Assembly: GCA_964035575.1 (NCBI GenBank)
Contig: OZ037884.1
Span: forward strand, 744,001 to 808,000
Source: Rhynchopus sp. YZ270_cl-10
Taxonomy: Eukaryota; Euglenozoa; Diplonemea; Diplonemida; Diplonemidae
Length of the DNA: 64,000 nt
Direction: 5' to 3'
Below the pieces are notes generated by a model. It was not told the DNA's origin and made no database searches. It saw only the letters and a list, made by a program, of their open reading frames with translations. Every line of letters starts with the position of its first letter. Position 1 is the stretch's first letter. Shown in pieces: positions 30,642 through 41,833 of this stretch. The position numbers and the translations under genes were made by a program.

Positions 30642-31520
30642 AAAAAATAGTCAGGCCTTTTGCTAACCATCATGCCATCGTGCCACGTTTTTGGGCGTTT
30701 TTTATTTTTTTTTCCATCATGCCACCATCATGCCACGGGGGGTGGTGGGGCAGGGCTTTCGCTATCCATCACCTGGGGATTTCCCCCCCAGATGGCATGA
30801 TGGCATGATGGCATGATGGCATGATGGCATGATGGCATGATGGCATGATGGCATGATGGCATGATGGCATGATGGCATGATGGCATGATGGCATGATGGC
30901 ATGATGGCATGATGGCATGATGGCATGATGGCATGATGGCATGATGGCATGATGGCATGATGGCATGATGGCATGATGGCATGATGGCATGATGGCATGA
31001 TGGCACGATGGCACCTTACAATTTTTCTGCTCGCTGCGCTCGCGGAGGTGTACCTAAAAATTTTTTTCTGCTCGCTTCGCTCGCTGTACGCTATTTTCTT
31101 CCTGCCTACGGTGCCATTTTACAATGTCTAAGGGGATTCCCTTGCATTTTGCAGCCAGAAATGAAACTTGACCCAAGCTGCAAAAAATTGACCATTCTTA
31201 TTTCAAAGCAACCCAACCGTTGCAACAGCCCCTGCTTCTGGAAGACGTATTGATTTTGTACGGTTAGTGTACGTAAGGCGCAAGACCAAGGACCGTTAAT
31301 AAAGGATTATATTCCGTTTTTTGTTTATATCTCGCAAAGCTGACCCTTCGCCTCTCCACCCTGTGGCTGGCAGGGAGGCGCGCGCGAAGCGCGCGACGAC
31401 CGCTTTCACCAGGCGGGAAAGCTCGGAATGTACTTTTTTTTCCAGGAAATTATTTTTTTTTGACCATCATGCCATTCAGGGGGAAAATCCCAAAGTTAGC
31501 AAAAGGCCTGAAAAATAGTT
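30640..31520. mobile_element. Foldback element enclosing an 8-bp satellite
   Basis: Left end AATAGTCAGGCCTTTTGCTA and right end TAGCAAAAGGCCTGAAAAATA are inverted repeats. CCATCATGCCA motifs lie inside both arms. The interior holds the GATGGCAT array (30791-31014), CTCGCTGCGCTCGCGG and unique sequence 31100-31440. It is preceded by a T-run of about 40. Confidence 0.65.
30791..31014 (+). repeat. 8-bp satellite (GATGGCAT)x28
   Basis: Twenty-eight units, nearly perfect; the last two read GATGGCAC. Because 8 is not a multiple of 3, all frames stay open (period 8 codons) and produce spurious repetitive open frames on the minus strand. Confidence 0.95.
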
Positions 31521-32501
31521 ATGCTGGTTTCCTGCAATGCACACCTCACCTAAGTGACCCACATCTTGCACACAAAATTACTGACTGCCTCGCATCTAAC
31601 ACAAGAAGAAAAAAAAAAATGTTATAATTGTGTAAGCTGCGGACCCCTGTGCAAAGTATCTGCTTTATCTAAAAAATGATGTGTCAAAAAGTGGTCGAGA
31701 TGACCAACGAGTGGTCAGCGTCACGACCTGCATCATCGGATATGTTATTATGGAAAAAACAAAAAGAGAGACGTGCCTTAGCGCAGCGATGATATTTAGT
31801 TAACTGTAGATGGCAAAAACATAACGCAAGCGGCTTAGCTTCATTTGTCATAATTTCCCTCCTCCTTTTTTTTTGTGAGTGTACACAGTGTAGTGCATTC
31901 AGTTTTTTTTTTAGTCACCAAATTTTTCTTTGAAATTTTGAGGAGTTTGGTGGTATTTAAACACCATCAAACACCACTAAACTCCACCAAAGTTCAGGAA
32001 AAATGAGGTGAAAAAGTATTCTTTTATACCCCTTTCCCTCAAAAAATAATTCCATCCGAAGCTTATCAGAAACAATCCAGGGCAAACAAGCACTTTCTTT
32101 GTCCACACCGGTTGCAAAAATAGGTGTGCAAAAAGCGTTACAAAAGCCTTTGATTCTGTGAAATGCGAGAGATTTTAGTGGGGTTTGGCGGAGTTTGGTT
32201 TTTTGTTTTATATACAGGATGACACCTGTTACCGGGTATCGGGAATTCCAACTGAAAACCCGCTTCGCTGAGAAGGACGCTCGTAATAATATCCTTACCC
32301 CGATACCCATATTTTAATATTTCAATGTTACGGAATGCAGGTACGGAGACACATCCCTTTTCTTCTTTTTCTTCTTTTTCTTCTTAGATGTACATGAGAA
32401 TCACGTAGACGTTTTTATTTTGTCAAGTTAGTTTTTCCCTCTTCCATACAGGCCATAGAGGCCCGAGATCAGAGGCCTTCTCGTGAGTGAACTTTTTTGG
32501 A

Positions 32502-32566
32502 CAGTGGAGATTTGCACAAAAACTGTGGCAACACTACCGAGACAAACTACAACAACAATTTATCAA
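32502..32566 (+). repeat. Dispersed repeat F6 (AGTGGAGATTTGCACAAAAC)
   Basis: AGTGGAGATTTGCACAAAAC, TGTGGCAACACAACC, then CTACTCCAACAATTTATCAA and an A-run. Other copies: 39471-39536, 58006-58070 and 58806-58877, all + strand. The A-tail again suggests retroposition. Confidence 0.75.
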
Positions 32567-32892
32567 AAAAAAAAAAAAAAAAAGCAAAAAAAAACTGAGT
32601 ACAGAACTTTGTTCCGTTTTTGGAGCGAAGTGATTGTCGACACAACAAAAAAAAAATGCATTTTTCTTTCTTCAATCTTGACTGAAATGTCCTTTCTCTT
32701 TCACTAGTCAGCTCTTTTCTTATTAGGTGACTAAGCACAGAGAGGCTTATGTCCATCTCAACGGCCTTTTTTCTTTCATACCCCTAGGGAACATTTTTTT
32801 TTTGTTGAAGTCCCTCCTCCTATGCTATCAATTTATTGAATATGCATTGTTGTCGAAATACTGAAATACTTTCGTTCATACTCCTCTCTATT

Positions 32893-33061
32893 ACCGTATT
32901 CGTACAAAAAAAAAAAAAAAAAGAATTATCGGCCGTACTAATGTTCGAAATATGTTCGACCGTCATAATGTTCCGACCTTTTCAGGATTTTCAGGATTTT
33001 TTCTGGAAGTTTGACCTTTTTTACGGTCGTTTTTTACGGTCGATAATTGTACGAATACGGT
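32893..33061. mobile_element. 169-bp MITE (ACCGTATTCGTACAA termini)
   Basis: Ends ACCGTATTCGTACAA and TTGTACGAATACGGT are exact inverted repeats. A second nested pair, AATTATCGGCCGTA and TACGGTCGATAATT, lies just inside. Non-coding. Confidence 0.8.
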
Positions 33062-33281
33062 CCTCAAAAACTATTTATGTCAAAATAAAATGCAACCCGA
33101 AACTAAAATACGAATTTGTCTGCCTTTTTATTGTCTGTGCAAAAGAGTGTTTATTCCGAGATAGGCGAAGGCTTGTCTGAATGACACGCTTTTAAACCCA
33201 TCAAGATTAGCGAAGAATACAAAAGAGCACAAAAAAAGAAGAAAGAATAACTCTCCAAATTCCCTCTCCCCCAAACCTTCC

Positions 33282-33352
33282 CCCCCCTTCCCCTTCCCCT
33301 TCCCCTTCCCCTTCCCCTTCCCCTTCCCCTTCCCCTTCCCCTTCCCCTTCCC
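33282..33352 (+). repeat. Hexanucleotide array (CCCCTT)n
   Basis: About twelve tandem CCCCTT units. On the minus strand it gives a Lys-Gly-Lys-Gly stretch in a spurious frame. Internal position and short length argue against a telomere remnant. Confidence 0.9.
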
Positions 33353-33699
33353 TGCTCCTATGCAATGCAATTGCCACCTTTTCTTCCCTCCTATCTCTTT
33401 GCTATGGTTTACTCGGGGGTTCTTTCGTTTCTGTGGGTGGAAGGGGAGGTGTTGGCAATCTAGAAATATGCGCACAGTGAGGCGATCCCTTTTTTTTTTT
33501 GTTTTTGTTTTTTTGTTGCTGTTTTGGCCTCAAAGAGGTTTCCTCTTGGCCAGGTAGTCAGGTGGGGAGCGTAGTGTAATAAAAAAAATGTCACCACAGA
33601 ATATTTATTACACGCTTTGCACACAAACAAACCGAGTTTCATTTTTCGCCTTTTATCCTATCAGAAACACACCAATCCGCCTAAAGAAAAAAAAAAAGT

Positions 33700-33765
33700 T
33701 TTGATGCATTTAGTGCACCCTATGTTACCTTTCTATTCAGTAGAATAGATAGTACATGAAATAAT
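33700..33765 (+). repeat. Dispersed repeat F8 (TTCAGTAGAATAGATAGTA)
   Basis: TGATGCATTTAGTGCACCCT, then CTATTCAGTAGAATAGATAG and ACATGAAATAAT. One other copy at 51772-51845, same strand. Confidence 0.7.
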
Positions 33766-34177
33766 TTTCTTTTTTTGTTATAAATATTTCTCTTGTACTG
33801 TTCGTTTCCCATTAGTAAAAAAAAAAAACAAAAAAAAAAAAAAAATCACGCCCCCCTCCCAAATCGCAAAACCCTTTCCCAAAAAACAAAAACAAAATGT
33901 CATTATTAGGTTGGCTAAGCACAGAGAGGCTTAGGTTCATCTTATAAACTTTTCTTTCTTTTTTTTTCCCCCTTCAAATGTTCAAACAAAACAACAACAA
34001 AAAACACAACAAAAAAAAACAACAAAAAACAAAAACAAAACCAAAAAATCACAAAAAAAATATCGACACCTCCCTCCCCATAATGATTGTTCTCTCCAAC
34101 CGAACCCTACATCACACAGGTGATTATCAATTCCTCTATGTCTGCAATGATCCTTTCATCTGATGAGAGGAAGCGGG

Positions 34178-34300
34178 AGTAGAGCATATCAGATGAAAAC
34201 CTCGAAAAAAATGGATGGGGGGTACCACCCACATCGGTCATTATACATGTGTACACTGTTCACGAGCGGGGCTGTTGTATTTCAAATCGAGTTCCTTAAC
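34178..34300 (+). promoter_or_regulatory. Upstream block shared by both peroxidase-cyclase genes, copy 2
   Basis: Begins AGTAGAGCATATCAGATGAA and ends in an F2 motif (GTACACTGTTCACGAGCGG), like 5705-5830. It is followed by a C/T-rich tract (34315-34415 and 34470-34500) leading to the ATG at 34524. Conserved spacing with the paralogue supports a regulatory role. Confidence 0.55.
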
Positions 34301-34523
34301 GGAGTTACCTCACCAACATTTCTCCTTTTCTCCCCTCTCCAAGTCTTCCCCCTCCTCCTTCTGCACCAGACACTACAGACCGTTCTCCTTTCCCCTCCCC
34401 CCCTCCCCAGCTCCCCAATAATACTTCGTGGGTGGGAAGGCCGTGCTCCTTTCTTTCCCACCCCTATTTCTTGTTTCTCTCTCTCTCTCTCTTCATCACC
34501 ATCCCGACTAAGCTGGCCTAGAT

Positions 34524-37500
34524 ATGAATTCCTTATGGCCAGCTGTGGTGGTAGTGTTGCTGATGCACCTCCCTTCTTCCGTTGGGGTATCGTTGTGCAC
34601 GCGGCAGGTGGAGGTAGAGAAGGAGGCCTGCATCACGTTGTACACCCCTGTTGTGAGGTATTTGGAGCCTGCGGTGTCCGAGGAGGTGAGAGTATTGCCT
34701 ATGATGGGTCCTCTGTTGGTGCGTCTTGCTTGGCATTCTGCGGGAACATATAACGGTGATTTGTACCCTTTAGGGGGGACTGCGGGGGGATGTATAAGGA
34801 TGCCTCCTGAATCGCTGGACGGCGCAAATGCGAAAACGAACCCTGCCGTGGTTTTGGTGTATTCTTATGTCGCAAAGTTTGCGTTTGTCAGCTTTGCGGA
34901 TATGGTGCAGCTGGTTGCAGCGGTCGTGCATGAGGTCCTCAGTGGTGAGCTCCTTCAATTAGAGTTTTCTCCAGGAAGGCCCGATTTTCATATTAAAACC
35001 GCGGACCGTCGATGCTCCCCAAACGGCAGGCTTCCAGCGAAGGAGTTAACCGAGGACACGGACTATGACAATCTGAACATCACCAGACAGTATATCATTG
35101 ACATCTACGCTCGCTACCTTCATGCGCTTGATACAGAGCAGAATGCGGGGGGGCGGTACACAGAGCGTTTCATCCTTGAAGCGGTGTCGCTTATGGGTGG
35201 GCATACGGTGGGCGGCATGCATCTGGACATTAGCGGAAATGAGGGGAATTTTACGAAGCATCCGTATATCTTTGACAATGAGTTCTTTGTGCACCTTTTG
35301 GAATATGGATGGGATAGTAGGGTGCGCATTGGAGGTGGGGAGGCTGATGCGATGGGGGTTCAATACGTTCAGGCAGGGGTGACGATGCTGCCGACAGACG
35401 TTGCGATTATCAAACACCCACAGCTGCGTGCCGCGACCGTCGCATTCGCTGAGAACAACACTCTATTCCTTGATGTCTACGCCATCGCCTGGACCCGCCT
35501 CGTTGAGAACGGTGTTATCTTCGCAGATGCAACCAACCCATCAGCTACTGAACCCCCAGAGGGTCCAGAGACCTGCACGCACAGCACCCTCGCAGGGTAT
35601 GAGTGTGTACAAAGCATATTTGATGGCATGGCCCTACATTGGCGACTCATCAAAACGCAAAATGGGACCCGTTTGGATCTTGCGTTGGTATGTCAGAATG
35701 TGGGGCGGTGGTTTGCGCTGGCCTTTCCGCAGAACTCAGGGGTGATGGCGCCTGCGTCCGCTGTGGTGTTGGATGAGAGTGGTACAAGATTTGTGCAGAT
35801 CGCAGCAAAGCAGGAGTCAGCTATAGTAGACGTTCCGGCAAACGGTTTTGTGCAGGACACATCGCATGGTTTGGAAAATGGGGCAGCAGTGCTTAGCTTT
35901 AGCATTGTACGGAGTGAGGCAGTTCTTTCGTCGCTTCCGGTTAATGTGGCGATGGGGGCGGGGATGAAGTTTGCAAAGCACCGTAACACTGCGGCGCTTG
36001 TCGTGAACTTTGTGACCGGAACGATCGAAGATGTGGCCATAGAGTCGTCGCTCACCTTCTGGAGACGTCTGCATGGTGCGTTGATGTGTTTTTCGTGCAT
36101 ATTCTGCTTCCCTCTCGCTATATTCACGAAGCGATACTCCAAACGGCTCTTCGCAGTGAGCGATGCCTCGCGCGGCTCCAAGATGGGTCCCGCAATGAAG
36201 GCCCACATTATCCTGCACCTAACAGGGTTCACCAGCGTGATTGTCTCCATCGCCATTGCGTTTGTTAAATTGGGGGACAGTGGAAACCCCGATCCGTTAC
36301 GTCATCGTGAAGTAGGGATTTTCATCTTTTCGCTTCTTGGCACCCTGATTCTCTTAGGCATGCTCAGCACAGTGAACCTGCCTACCACGGCAGCGGACAT
36401 CCTGCTGAAAGGGAAGCCCATCATAAGACGGATCCACCGCACCCTAGGTGCAACGCTCTTCGTTTTTCTTGCCCTCCAACTGTACAGCGGAGCGGGGCGG
36501 GTGTCCGATACTGACGCGGGCGCGCAGCCCTTTGTTGTTCTCATCTCTGGTGGCGCTGCCTTTGTTGCGACGATGTTTGTTATTGGCGAGCTTTGTGTTG
36601 CACTTGGAACTAGACGCTCCTCCACAGAACGAGAGGACCGAGGCCCCAGCATGACAAAGGACCGGAAGACGTACACACCCCAAGAGCTTGCGATGCACAC
36701 TGACCTCAACGACACGTGGATCGCATTGGACGGCAAGGTGTACAACGTTACTGAGTGGTACGAACACCACCCAGGGGGTGCAGATGTGCTGCTGGGCTAT
36801 GCTGGAAGAGACGCATCGGACGCCTTCTACGAAGTACAGCACTCCGCAGCAGGGCTAAGAATCCTCCGTCAATTTTACGTCGGCGACCTAGAAGGAGAGG
36901 ACACATCCGACCTCGTCGATGCGATCGACGAAATCACACAGAACACAGCACAGCTGGACCTCGACAGCGCGCGCCTTCAATTAACAAAGGAAGGCACCCT
37001 CCCGAGGTCTGTCGTTCTCTCCTTTAAACAGCTCATCGATGCCGTGGACTCATTTTTGCCATATCTGCCCGAATCCCTGAAGCTGGTCTACCGTGCTGAA
37101 AGCAACGACCCAAATAAGCTGATCAACGCAGTCCACGAACAGCACAACAATACTATAGCGTATCTTATGGAGTCGTCTCCACCGGAGGTGTGCACCATCG
37201 TTTTTACTGATATTCAAGAATCAACGAGGTTGTGGGAGGACTGTGAAATGGGAATGCAGACAGCGCTGGAGGTGCACAACCGTACCATTCGCACTGCAAT
37301 CAACGACTGCAAAGGATATGAGGTCAAAACCATTGGCGACGCCTTCATGGTTGCGTTTATAGAAACCCCAGACGCGGTCCGCTTTGCAACCAGAGTACAG
37401 TGCGACCTTTTGACTGCAGAGTGGCCTTGCACGCTTCTGGCCCATCCTATGTGCGAGCCCAAATACGACCCGCTCACATGCGAGCTAATGTGGTCTGGTA

Positions 37501-39065
37501 TCAGAGTACGCATAGGCATGCACTGTGGCCCCGTAAATCCACAGATCAACCCATTGACAGGCAGATTAGACTTCTTCGGTAACACTGTAAACAAAGCGGC
37601 ACGTGTTGAGTCGCAGGCCCTCGGCGGGGGTACCTGCGTGACCCCCGAGGTGTGGGACGTCGTTGCCAAAAAGGAATGCGATATGTCTATGAACTCCACT
37701 AGAGTATCCCTGCCAGACTTCGAGGCCTATTCTCTCAAGGCCATGACAACTATCAGAAGGAAGGACGTCAAATTGAAGGGCATTCCGAACACTACAGATT
37801 TGCTGATCGTTTTCCCTGAAGGCTTGGAAGGTAGGGCCTTGAGCGATACGACGAAGAAGAAGGTGGTCATAGATTCGCCGATGAATCTTGATGTGTCGCG
37901 GAACCCATCTGTGGCACCACCGCTGGCGGGGAATGAGATTACGAAGGCGGTGGCGACGGTGTGCAGTCCGGTCTTCCTTCCGAGACGGTACGCCGCAGAG
38001 ATGGACGCCGCAAGCCACACCAACACCCTCATCAGCAAGATGATGCTGCACGCCTCACGTGGTGGCGGTGTCATGCACAGCATCTCCGGCTGCCTGGCCC
38101 TGGTTGGCTTCAACATTGCAATGCCCTGCATCAACCACCCTGCTGCCGCTGCAAAGTTCGCCTGCACCCTCTGCACTGAAACGGTTGACGAAAACAATGA
38201 AAGAGGAGACATAATTCTTGTTGAACCTGGTGTTGCAATGGGCATCGTCACCGGCAACGTACTGCAAGGCAGAATGGGGAGACGCACACAGAAGACCCTT
38301 GCCATCTTGGGCCCTGCAGTTGAGTTTTCGATGCGTCTTGCGTTTCATTCGGAAGAGTTGGACACCGCTGTTCTGTGCGGTGTTATTCCTGGTATTGGCG
38401 GGATTCCCTCCGACCCTCTTATCACACGCCACTGCCGTGTTGCTGACGTCTGGGAGACGGACCTGCCGGAGCACTTGGTGGTGGTACACGAGCTCAACAT
38501 CAAACATCTGAGGCAGAACACCACCACATGCGGGTTTCTCAACGAAGCACCCCCAGGCACGTCATGGGGGATAAGCGAAATGCAGATCCTGCCGTTGTTT
38601 GCTGTAAAGCAGGAGTCGGATAATTTGTCTAGTGGCTACGACGCTACGTACCAAGCGTACGCCAATGCAGCAGGCCCAGCGAGCTGCATGAAGTGCAATG
38701 AAGAAGCTGTTATGACCTGCACCGTATGCAAGATCGCGCTCTGTGCCACGTGCCCGTCGGAACACGAAGGTTGTGAGCTGCCGCGCTATGCAGGTGTCTT
38801 CCACGAGACCGTTGGTGTCACCGAAAACATGCTGCGTGTGCTCAGCAGTCTCGTCGATGGGTCGTCCCTCGACAATAAAATACGTCTCCGTCTCCCAAAC
38901 GAAAAAGGGTTCAACACCATCACCGAAAAGTGTGACAAAGCTTCTAGAGCTTCTGACAAAGTTTCGGACAAACGCTCGAACTGCGCGTCCCCCCGTAACT
39001 TTCCAGGTGAATCGGCTGGTGCAGGGGACGCCGCTGAGTTGAGCCTGCACATCCCGGCGATTTGA
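34524..39065 (+). CDS. Haem peroxidase-DOMON-cytochrome b561-cytochrome b5-adenylyl cyclase fusion, copy B
   Basis: Intronless, 1,513 residues, same domain order as the copy at 6053 and alignable throughout but clearly diverged. Signal peptide 1-22. Peroxidase: distal Arg67-Trp70-His71, proximal His227, Asp292, and Phe243 at the CcP Trp191 position. The DOMON-like part (about 355-505) keeps Met369, but the PHALIW segment of copy A is APASAVV here, so haem binding is less certain. b561 His ligands 517, 561, 594 and 638; five predicted helices (about 515-695). Cytochrome b5 His749 (HPGG) and His773. Cyclase: Asp896, Lys935, Asp939, Asp1016, Asn1023 and Arg1027 all retained, reading as an active adenylyl cyclase. 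A degenerate second cyclase-like fold (GVAMGIVTGNVLQGRMG region) and a CxxC cluster (SCMKCNEEAVMTCTVCKIAL) follow. The C-tail is Ser/Lys-rich. Ancient tandem-type duplication with retention of every catalytic residue implies both are functional. Confidence 0.9.
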   Translation: MNSLWPAVVVVLLMHLPSSVGVSLCTRQVEVEKEACITLYTPVVRYLEPAVSEEVRVLPMMGPLLVRLAWHSAGTYNGDLYPLGGTAGGCIRMPPESLDGANAKTNPAVVLVYSYVAKFAFVSFADMVQLVAAVVHEVLSGELLQLEFSPGRPDFHIKTADRRCSPNGRLPAKELTEDTDYDNLNITRQYIIDIYARYLHALDTEQNAGGRYTERFILEAVSLMGGHTVGGMHLDISGNEGNFTKHPYIFDNEFFVHLLEYGWDSRVRIGGGEADAMGVQYVQAGVTMLPTDVAIIKHPQLRAATVAFAENNTLFLDVYAIAWTRLVENGVIFADATNPSATEPPEGPETCTHSTLAGYECVQSIFDGMALHWRLIKTQNGTRLDLALVCQNVGRWFALAFPQNSGVMAPASAVVLDESGTRFVQIAAKQESAIVDVPANGFVQDTSHGLENGAAVLSFSIVRSEAVLSSLPVNVAMGAGMKFAKHRNTAALVVNFVTGTIEDVAIESSLTFWRRLHGALMCFSCIFCFPLAIFTKRYSKRLFAVSDASRGSKMGPAMKAHIILHLTGFTSVIVSIAIAFVKLGDSGNPDPLRHREVGIFIFSLLGTLILLGMLSTVNLPTTAADILLKGKPIIRRIHRTLGATLFVFLALQLYSGAGRVSDTDAGAQPFVVLISGGAAFVATMFVIGELCVALGTRRSSTEREDRGPSMTKDRKTYTPQELAMHTDLNDTWIALDGKVYNVTEWYEHHPGGADVLLGYAGRDASDAFYEVQHSAAGLRILRQFYVGDLEGEDTSDLVDAIDEITQNTAQLDLDSARLQLTKEGTLPRSVVLSFKQLIDAVDSFLPYLPESLKLVYRAESNDPNKLINAVHEQHNNTIAYLMESSPPEVCTIVFTDIQESTRLWEDCEMGMQTALEVHNRTIRTAINDCKGYEVKTIGDAFMVAFIETPDAVRFATRVQCDLLTAEWPCTLLAHPMCEPKYDPLTCELMWSGIRVRIGMHCGPVNPQINPLTGRLDFFGNTVNKAARVESQALGGGTCVTPEVWDVVAKKECDMSMNSTRVSLPDFEAYSLKAMTTIRRKDVKLKGIPNTTDLLIVFPEGLEGRALSDTTKKKVVIDSPMNLDVSRNPSVAPPLAGNEITKAVATVCSPVFLPRRYAAEMDAASHTNTLISKMMLHASRGGGVMHSISGCLALVGFNIAMPCINHPAAAAKFACTLCTETVDENNERGDIILVEPGVAMGIVTGNVLQGRMGRRTQKTLAILGPAVEFSMRLAFHSEELDTAVLCGVIPGIGGIPSDPLITRHCRVADVWETDLPEHLVVVHELNIKHLRQNTTTCGFLNEAPPGTSWGISEMQILPLFAVKQESDNLSSGYDATYQAYANAAGPASCMKCNEEAVMTCTVCKIALCATCPSEHEGCELPRYAGVFHETVGVTENMLRVLSSLVDGSSLDNKIRLRLPNEKGFNTITEKCDKASRASDKVSDKRSNCASPRNFPGESAGAGDAAELSLHIPAI

Positions 39066-40132
39066 AAATTTGAAGAAAGCAGAACCAAAATTGTGTGGAG
39101 CTCACATGAAGAGAAAAAAAAAAATGAACAAAAAAGCGAGTCAATTATTCAAAAAAAAATCCAAAAAAAAAAAAGTTAAACGTTGCTGGGGATGGGTTGT
39201 GATTGGAATGTAGTGCAACGAATGGTTGGTGACGTAGTGTGACAAGACCTCACAAAATCGAAGTCGTATTGTCCGTGTGCACATGCAGACACAACGGGTT
39301 GCATAGTTCACCTCTCTGTGAGGATGCATTTAGACATTCACCACCCTCTATTAGAGAGAGACGAAGAAGAGTGGGATAGCAAAAAAGATTGATAAAAAGA
39401 AGAATGGGGGGAAAACTTTTGTTGTACTGAACCCGTCTTTGGATAGGAGATTGTCGAAACTAAAAATTGGAGTGGAGATTTGCACAAAACTGTGGCAACA
39501 CAACCCGCAACTACACTACTCCAACAATTGATCAAAAAAAAAAGAAAGAAAAGAAGAGTTCTATGAAACATTCAATTATCGAGGGAAAAAATATCTGATT
39601 TGTATTGAAATGTTTGCGGCCCTTGCAAAACATAGTGATGAACGCACATCCCCTTTTCCACCATTTTTTTGTACTTCTCATACAAGGCATAAAGGCATAA
39701 AACAACTCAAAAACCCCTACCAAAAATACCTCAAAATCACCCCTTTTTCACCAGTCAGAGTGTATGCACGAGAGGCTTACTCATATTTGCTTAGTACTCA
39801 AATACTCTCACCCCCTTCTGCCTCACAAACCCTTTGTATTGTTGAGTGTTTTTATTAGTCTTTATTTTCTTGTATTGTATGGCACCCTCACATATCTGAA
39901 TTCATCTCCAAGGAAATCAGGCATTTTGAAGGAAAAAAGGGTCACGTGTATTGCCCTTTCGCGGAGGTACACGTTGTCAAAGTTTTCAAGGAAAAAAAAC
40001 CCCCCCCCCCCCCCCCTCCCCAGCTAGCCAACACAGAATAACCCCGCCAGGGCTTGTTAACATTGTGAGAATAGGCTAATTGACGGCATGGGTCGGGTTA
40101 GTTGAAGTTCGTATCTATTTTTCTTGTGCTTT

Positions 40133-40195
40133 TATCCGGATGGCTGGCATCGTACGTGGTGTCGGAGGTGCCTGCATCAATAACTACAGTTTTTC
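40133..40195 (+). repeat. Dispersed repeat F9 (GGATGGCTGGCATCGTACGTGG)
   Basis: ATCCGGATGGCTGGCATCGT, then GAGGTGCCTGCATCAA. Copies at 51215-51280 and, partial, 25300-25335, same strand. Confidence 0.65.
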
Positions 40196-40869
40196 TTACG
40201 TCTCTAGGGGAGTGTTTGGGGGGAAGGAAAAACACCAAAATATCGCGATTTCCTAAGAATGGGTGGGGTGGAGGGCACCATTTGATGCAAATCTTGTGTC
40301 GAATCCTTCTCTTGCTTCTCTGGAAAGATGGGTTAACAAAGCTTTTCACCATCGCCAGAGTTGTTGAAAAAAACATTGAGTCGAAAATATTCTCTCGGTT
40401 CCCCCCCCCCAAAAGAATATTTAATAAGCCGCCACCTAAAGTGGCGGTTGCTTCTCAATGGGTGAATACAACAGTACTTCGTGTAAGTATCGTCCCCTTG
40501 TCATTTCCATGACGGGAGTGCGCAAAAAAAATAAATAAATGAAAATTCAAAAGAAAAAAAGCTTTGCCCCCCGCTATGACCTCCCCCCCCCTTTTTTTTT
40601 TTTGCATCGGACAGTATTCCAATCTGTTTCCTTTGTGAATATTGTTGCCCGCAGGTTGGCGTGCTACGATACCTGAAACACATTTACATTTGTTGCGGCA
40701 TTGCGTTTGTGCCGAACCCCAACCCCAACCCCCTTTTTGTTTCCATGCCCCACAATACCCCTCTGCATGGCTCCTTCTGTTCAGACCGGTCACAAGGCTG
40801 AATCCCGGTCAAGGGTCAGACCGCCGAAACCAAAAAATTAAAATGTGTACCCTTTTTTCTCGTTCCACA

Positions 40870-40945
40870 AAGGACAAAATCAGGGGTTAAGTTAGGGCGG
40901 GTTTCTGGGTTTTCAAAACCCGGTTTTCGGGTTTTCGGGTTTTTC

Positions 40946-40977
<32 letters not shown>

Positions 40978-41510
40978 GAATCCATGGATGTACAAAGTAC
41001 TTTTTTCCAAAAAGTAAAAAAAAGTAGAAAAATCCCAGTACTTGATACTTCAAGTACTTGACCCGTTTTTTTTTTTTTTTTTTTCTTGATTACTTTTTTT
41101 TTTGCATCAAGTACTTGATTCGGCAAAAAAATGGAAAAGTACTTGAATAAATTCAAGTACTTTTCCATTTTTTTTACTTTTTTTGCCAATTCAAGTACTT
41201 GATGCAACAAAAAAAGTAATCAAGTACAAAAAAAGTGAAAGTACTTGAAGGGAAAAAAGTACTTGAAGCAAGAAAAAAATATTTTTTTCTTTTTTTTTTA
41301 AATCGATCAAGTACTTCATACTTGGACCGCCCGAAATATATTTCGGGCGAATTCGGGCGGATTTTTCGGGCGCGGATCCCGAGCGCCCGAAATGTGCCCG
41401 AAATATATTTCGGACGTTTTAAAGGGAATTTATACGTAATTCGGCGAATTCGGGCACATTTCGGGCGAATTCGGGCGATTTCGGGCAGATTCGGGCGAAT
41501 TCGGGCGCAC
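40870..41510. repeat. Left arm of inverted repeat family flanking the LINE
   Basis: Starts GGGGTTAAGTTAG, then an A-run, TCCATGGATGTACAAAGTAC, an inverted array of CAAGTACTTGA units (41035-41320), ATACTTGGACCGCCCGAAAT and a series of TTCGGGCGAATTCGGGC motifs. The right arm at 50260-50990 carries the same landmarks in the opposite order and orientation but lacks most of the CAAGTACTTGA array. Confidence 0.65.
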
Positions 41511-41566
41511 AACCAGTATCTTATGTGTGCTGGGAAGCATGCTATCAGTGTAAAAATCTAACGCTT

Positions 41567-41608
<42 letters not shown>

Positions 41609-41833
41609 CTTTTACTTTTTTTTCTGTGTGTTTGTTTTCTTGTTGTAGTCTTTTTTGGTGAAGGGGCTTGGCCGACGACACTGAGAACCTCTTTGGTTCA
41701 TAGCTGTTAACAACGTCTGGTCCTACCTAGCTGTACACTCTAATTCTAAAAATAAAATAAAATAAAACCAATAGGCAAAGGGGGAGGGGGGAGGCTAAAA
41801 GCCAAACAAAAGTAAAGAATGAAAAAGAAAAAC

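Larger units (their letters stand above)
31521..34177. other. Spacer with MITE and repeats F6, R1, F4, F5, F8, hexamer array
   Basis: No gene supported. It holds F6 (32502-32566), R1 (32726-32765 and 33909-33960), F4 (32788-32870), a 169-bp MITE (32893-33061), CCCCTT hexamers (33282-33352), F5 (33526-33630) and F8 (33700-33765). 31920-32310 has diffuse CACCAAACTCC/GGAGTTTGGTGG inverted motifs. Confidence 0.6.
39066..41568. other. Spacer with F6, F9 and a diverged inverted-repeat arm
   Basis: No gene supported. F6 at 39471-39536, F9 at 40133-40195, the structured GC-rich repeat at 40788-40835, then the left arm (40870-41510) of the repeat family that flanks the LINE. Confidence 0.6.

Noticed and set aside
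30728-31014. Repetitive minus-strand frames (MPSCHHAI repeats) as a His-rich protein
   Set aside because: The 8-bp satellite is open in all frames; no start context or non-repeat domain.
33282-33352. Internal telomere tract (CCCCTT)n
   Set aside because: Short, single and internal, with no sub-telomeric context; treated as a simple repeat.
33128-33475. Lys-Gly repeat protein on the minus strand
   Set aside because: Translation of a CCCCTT hexamer array.
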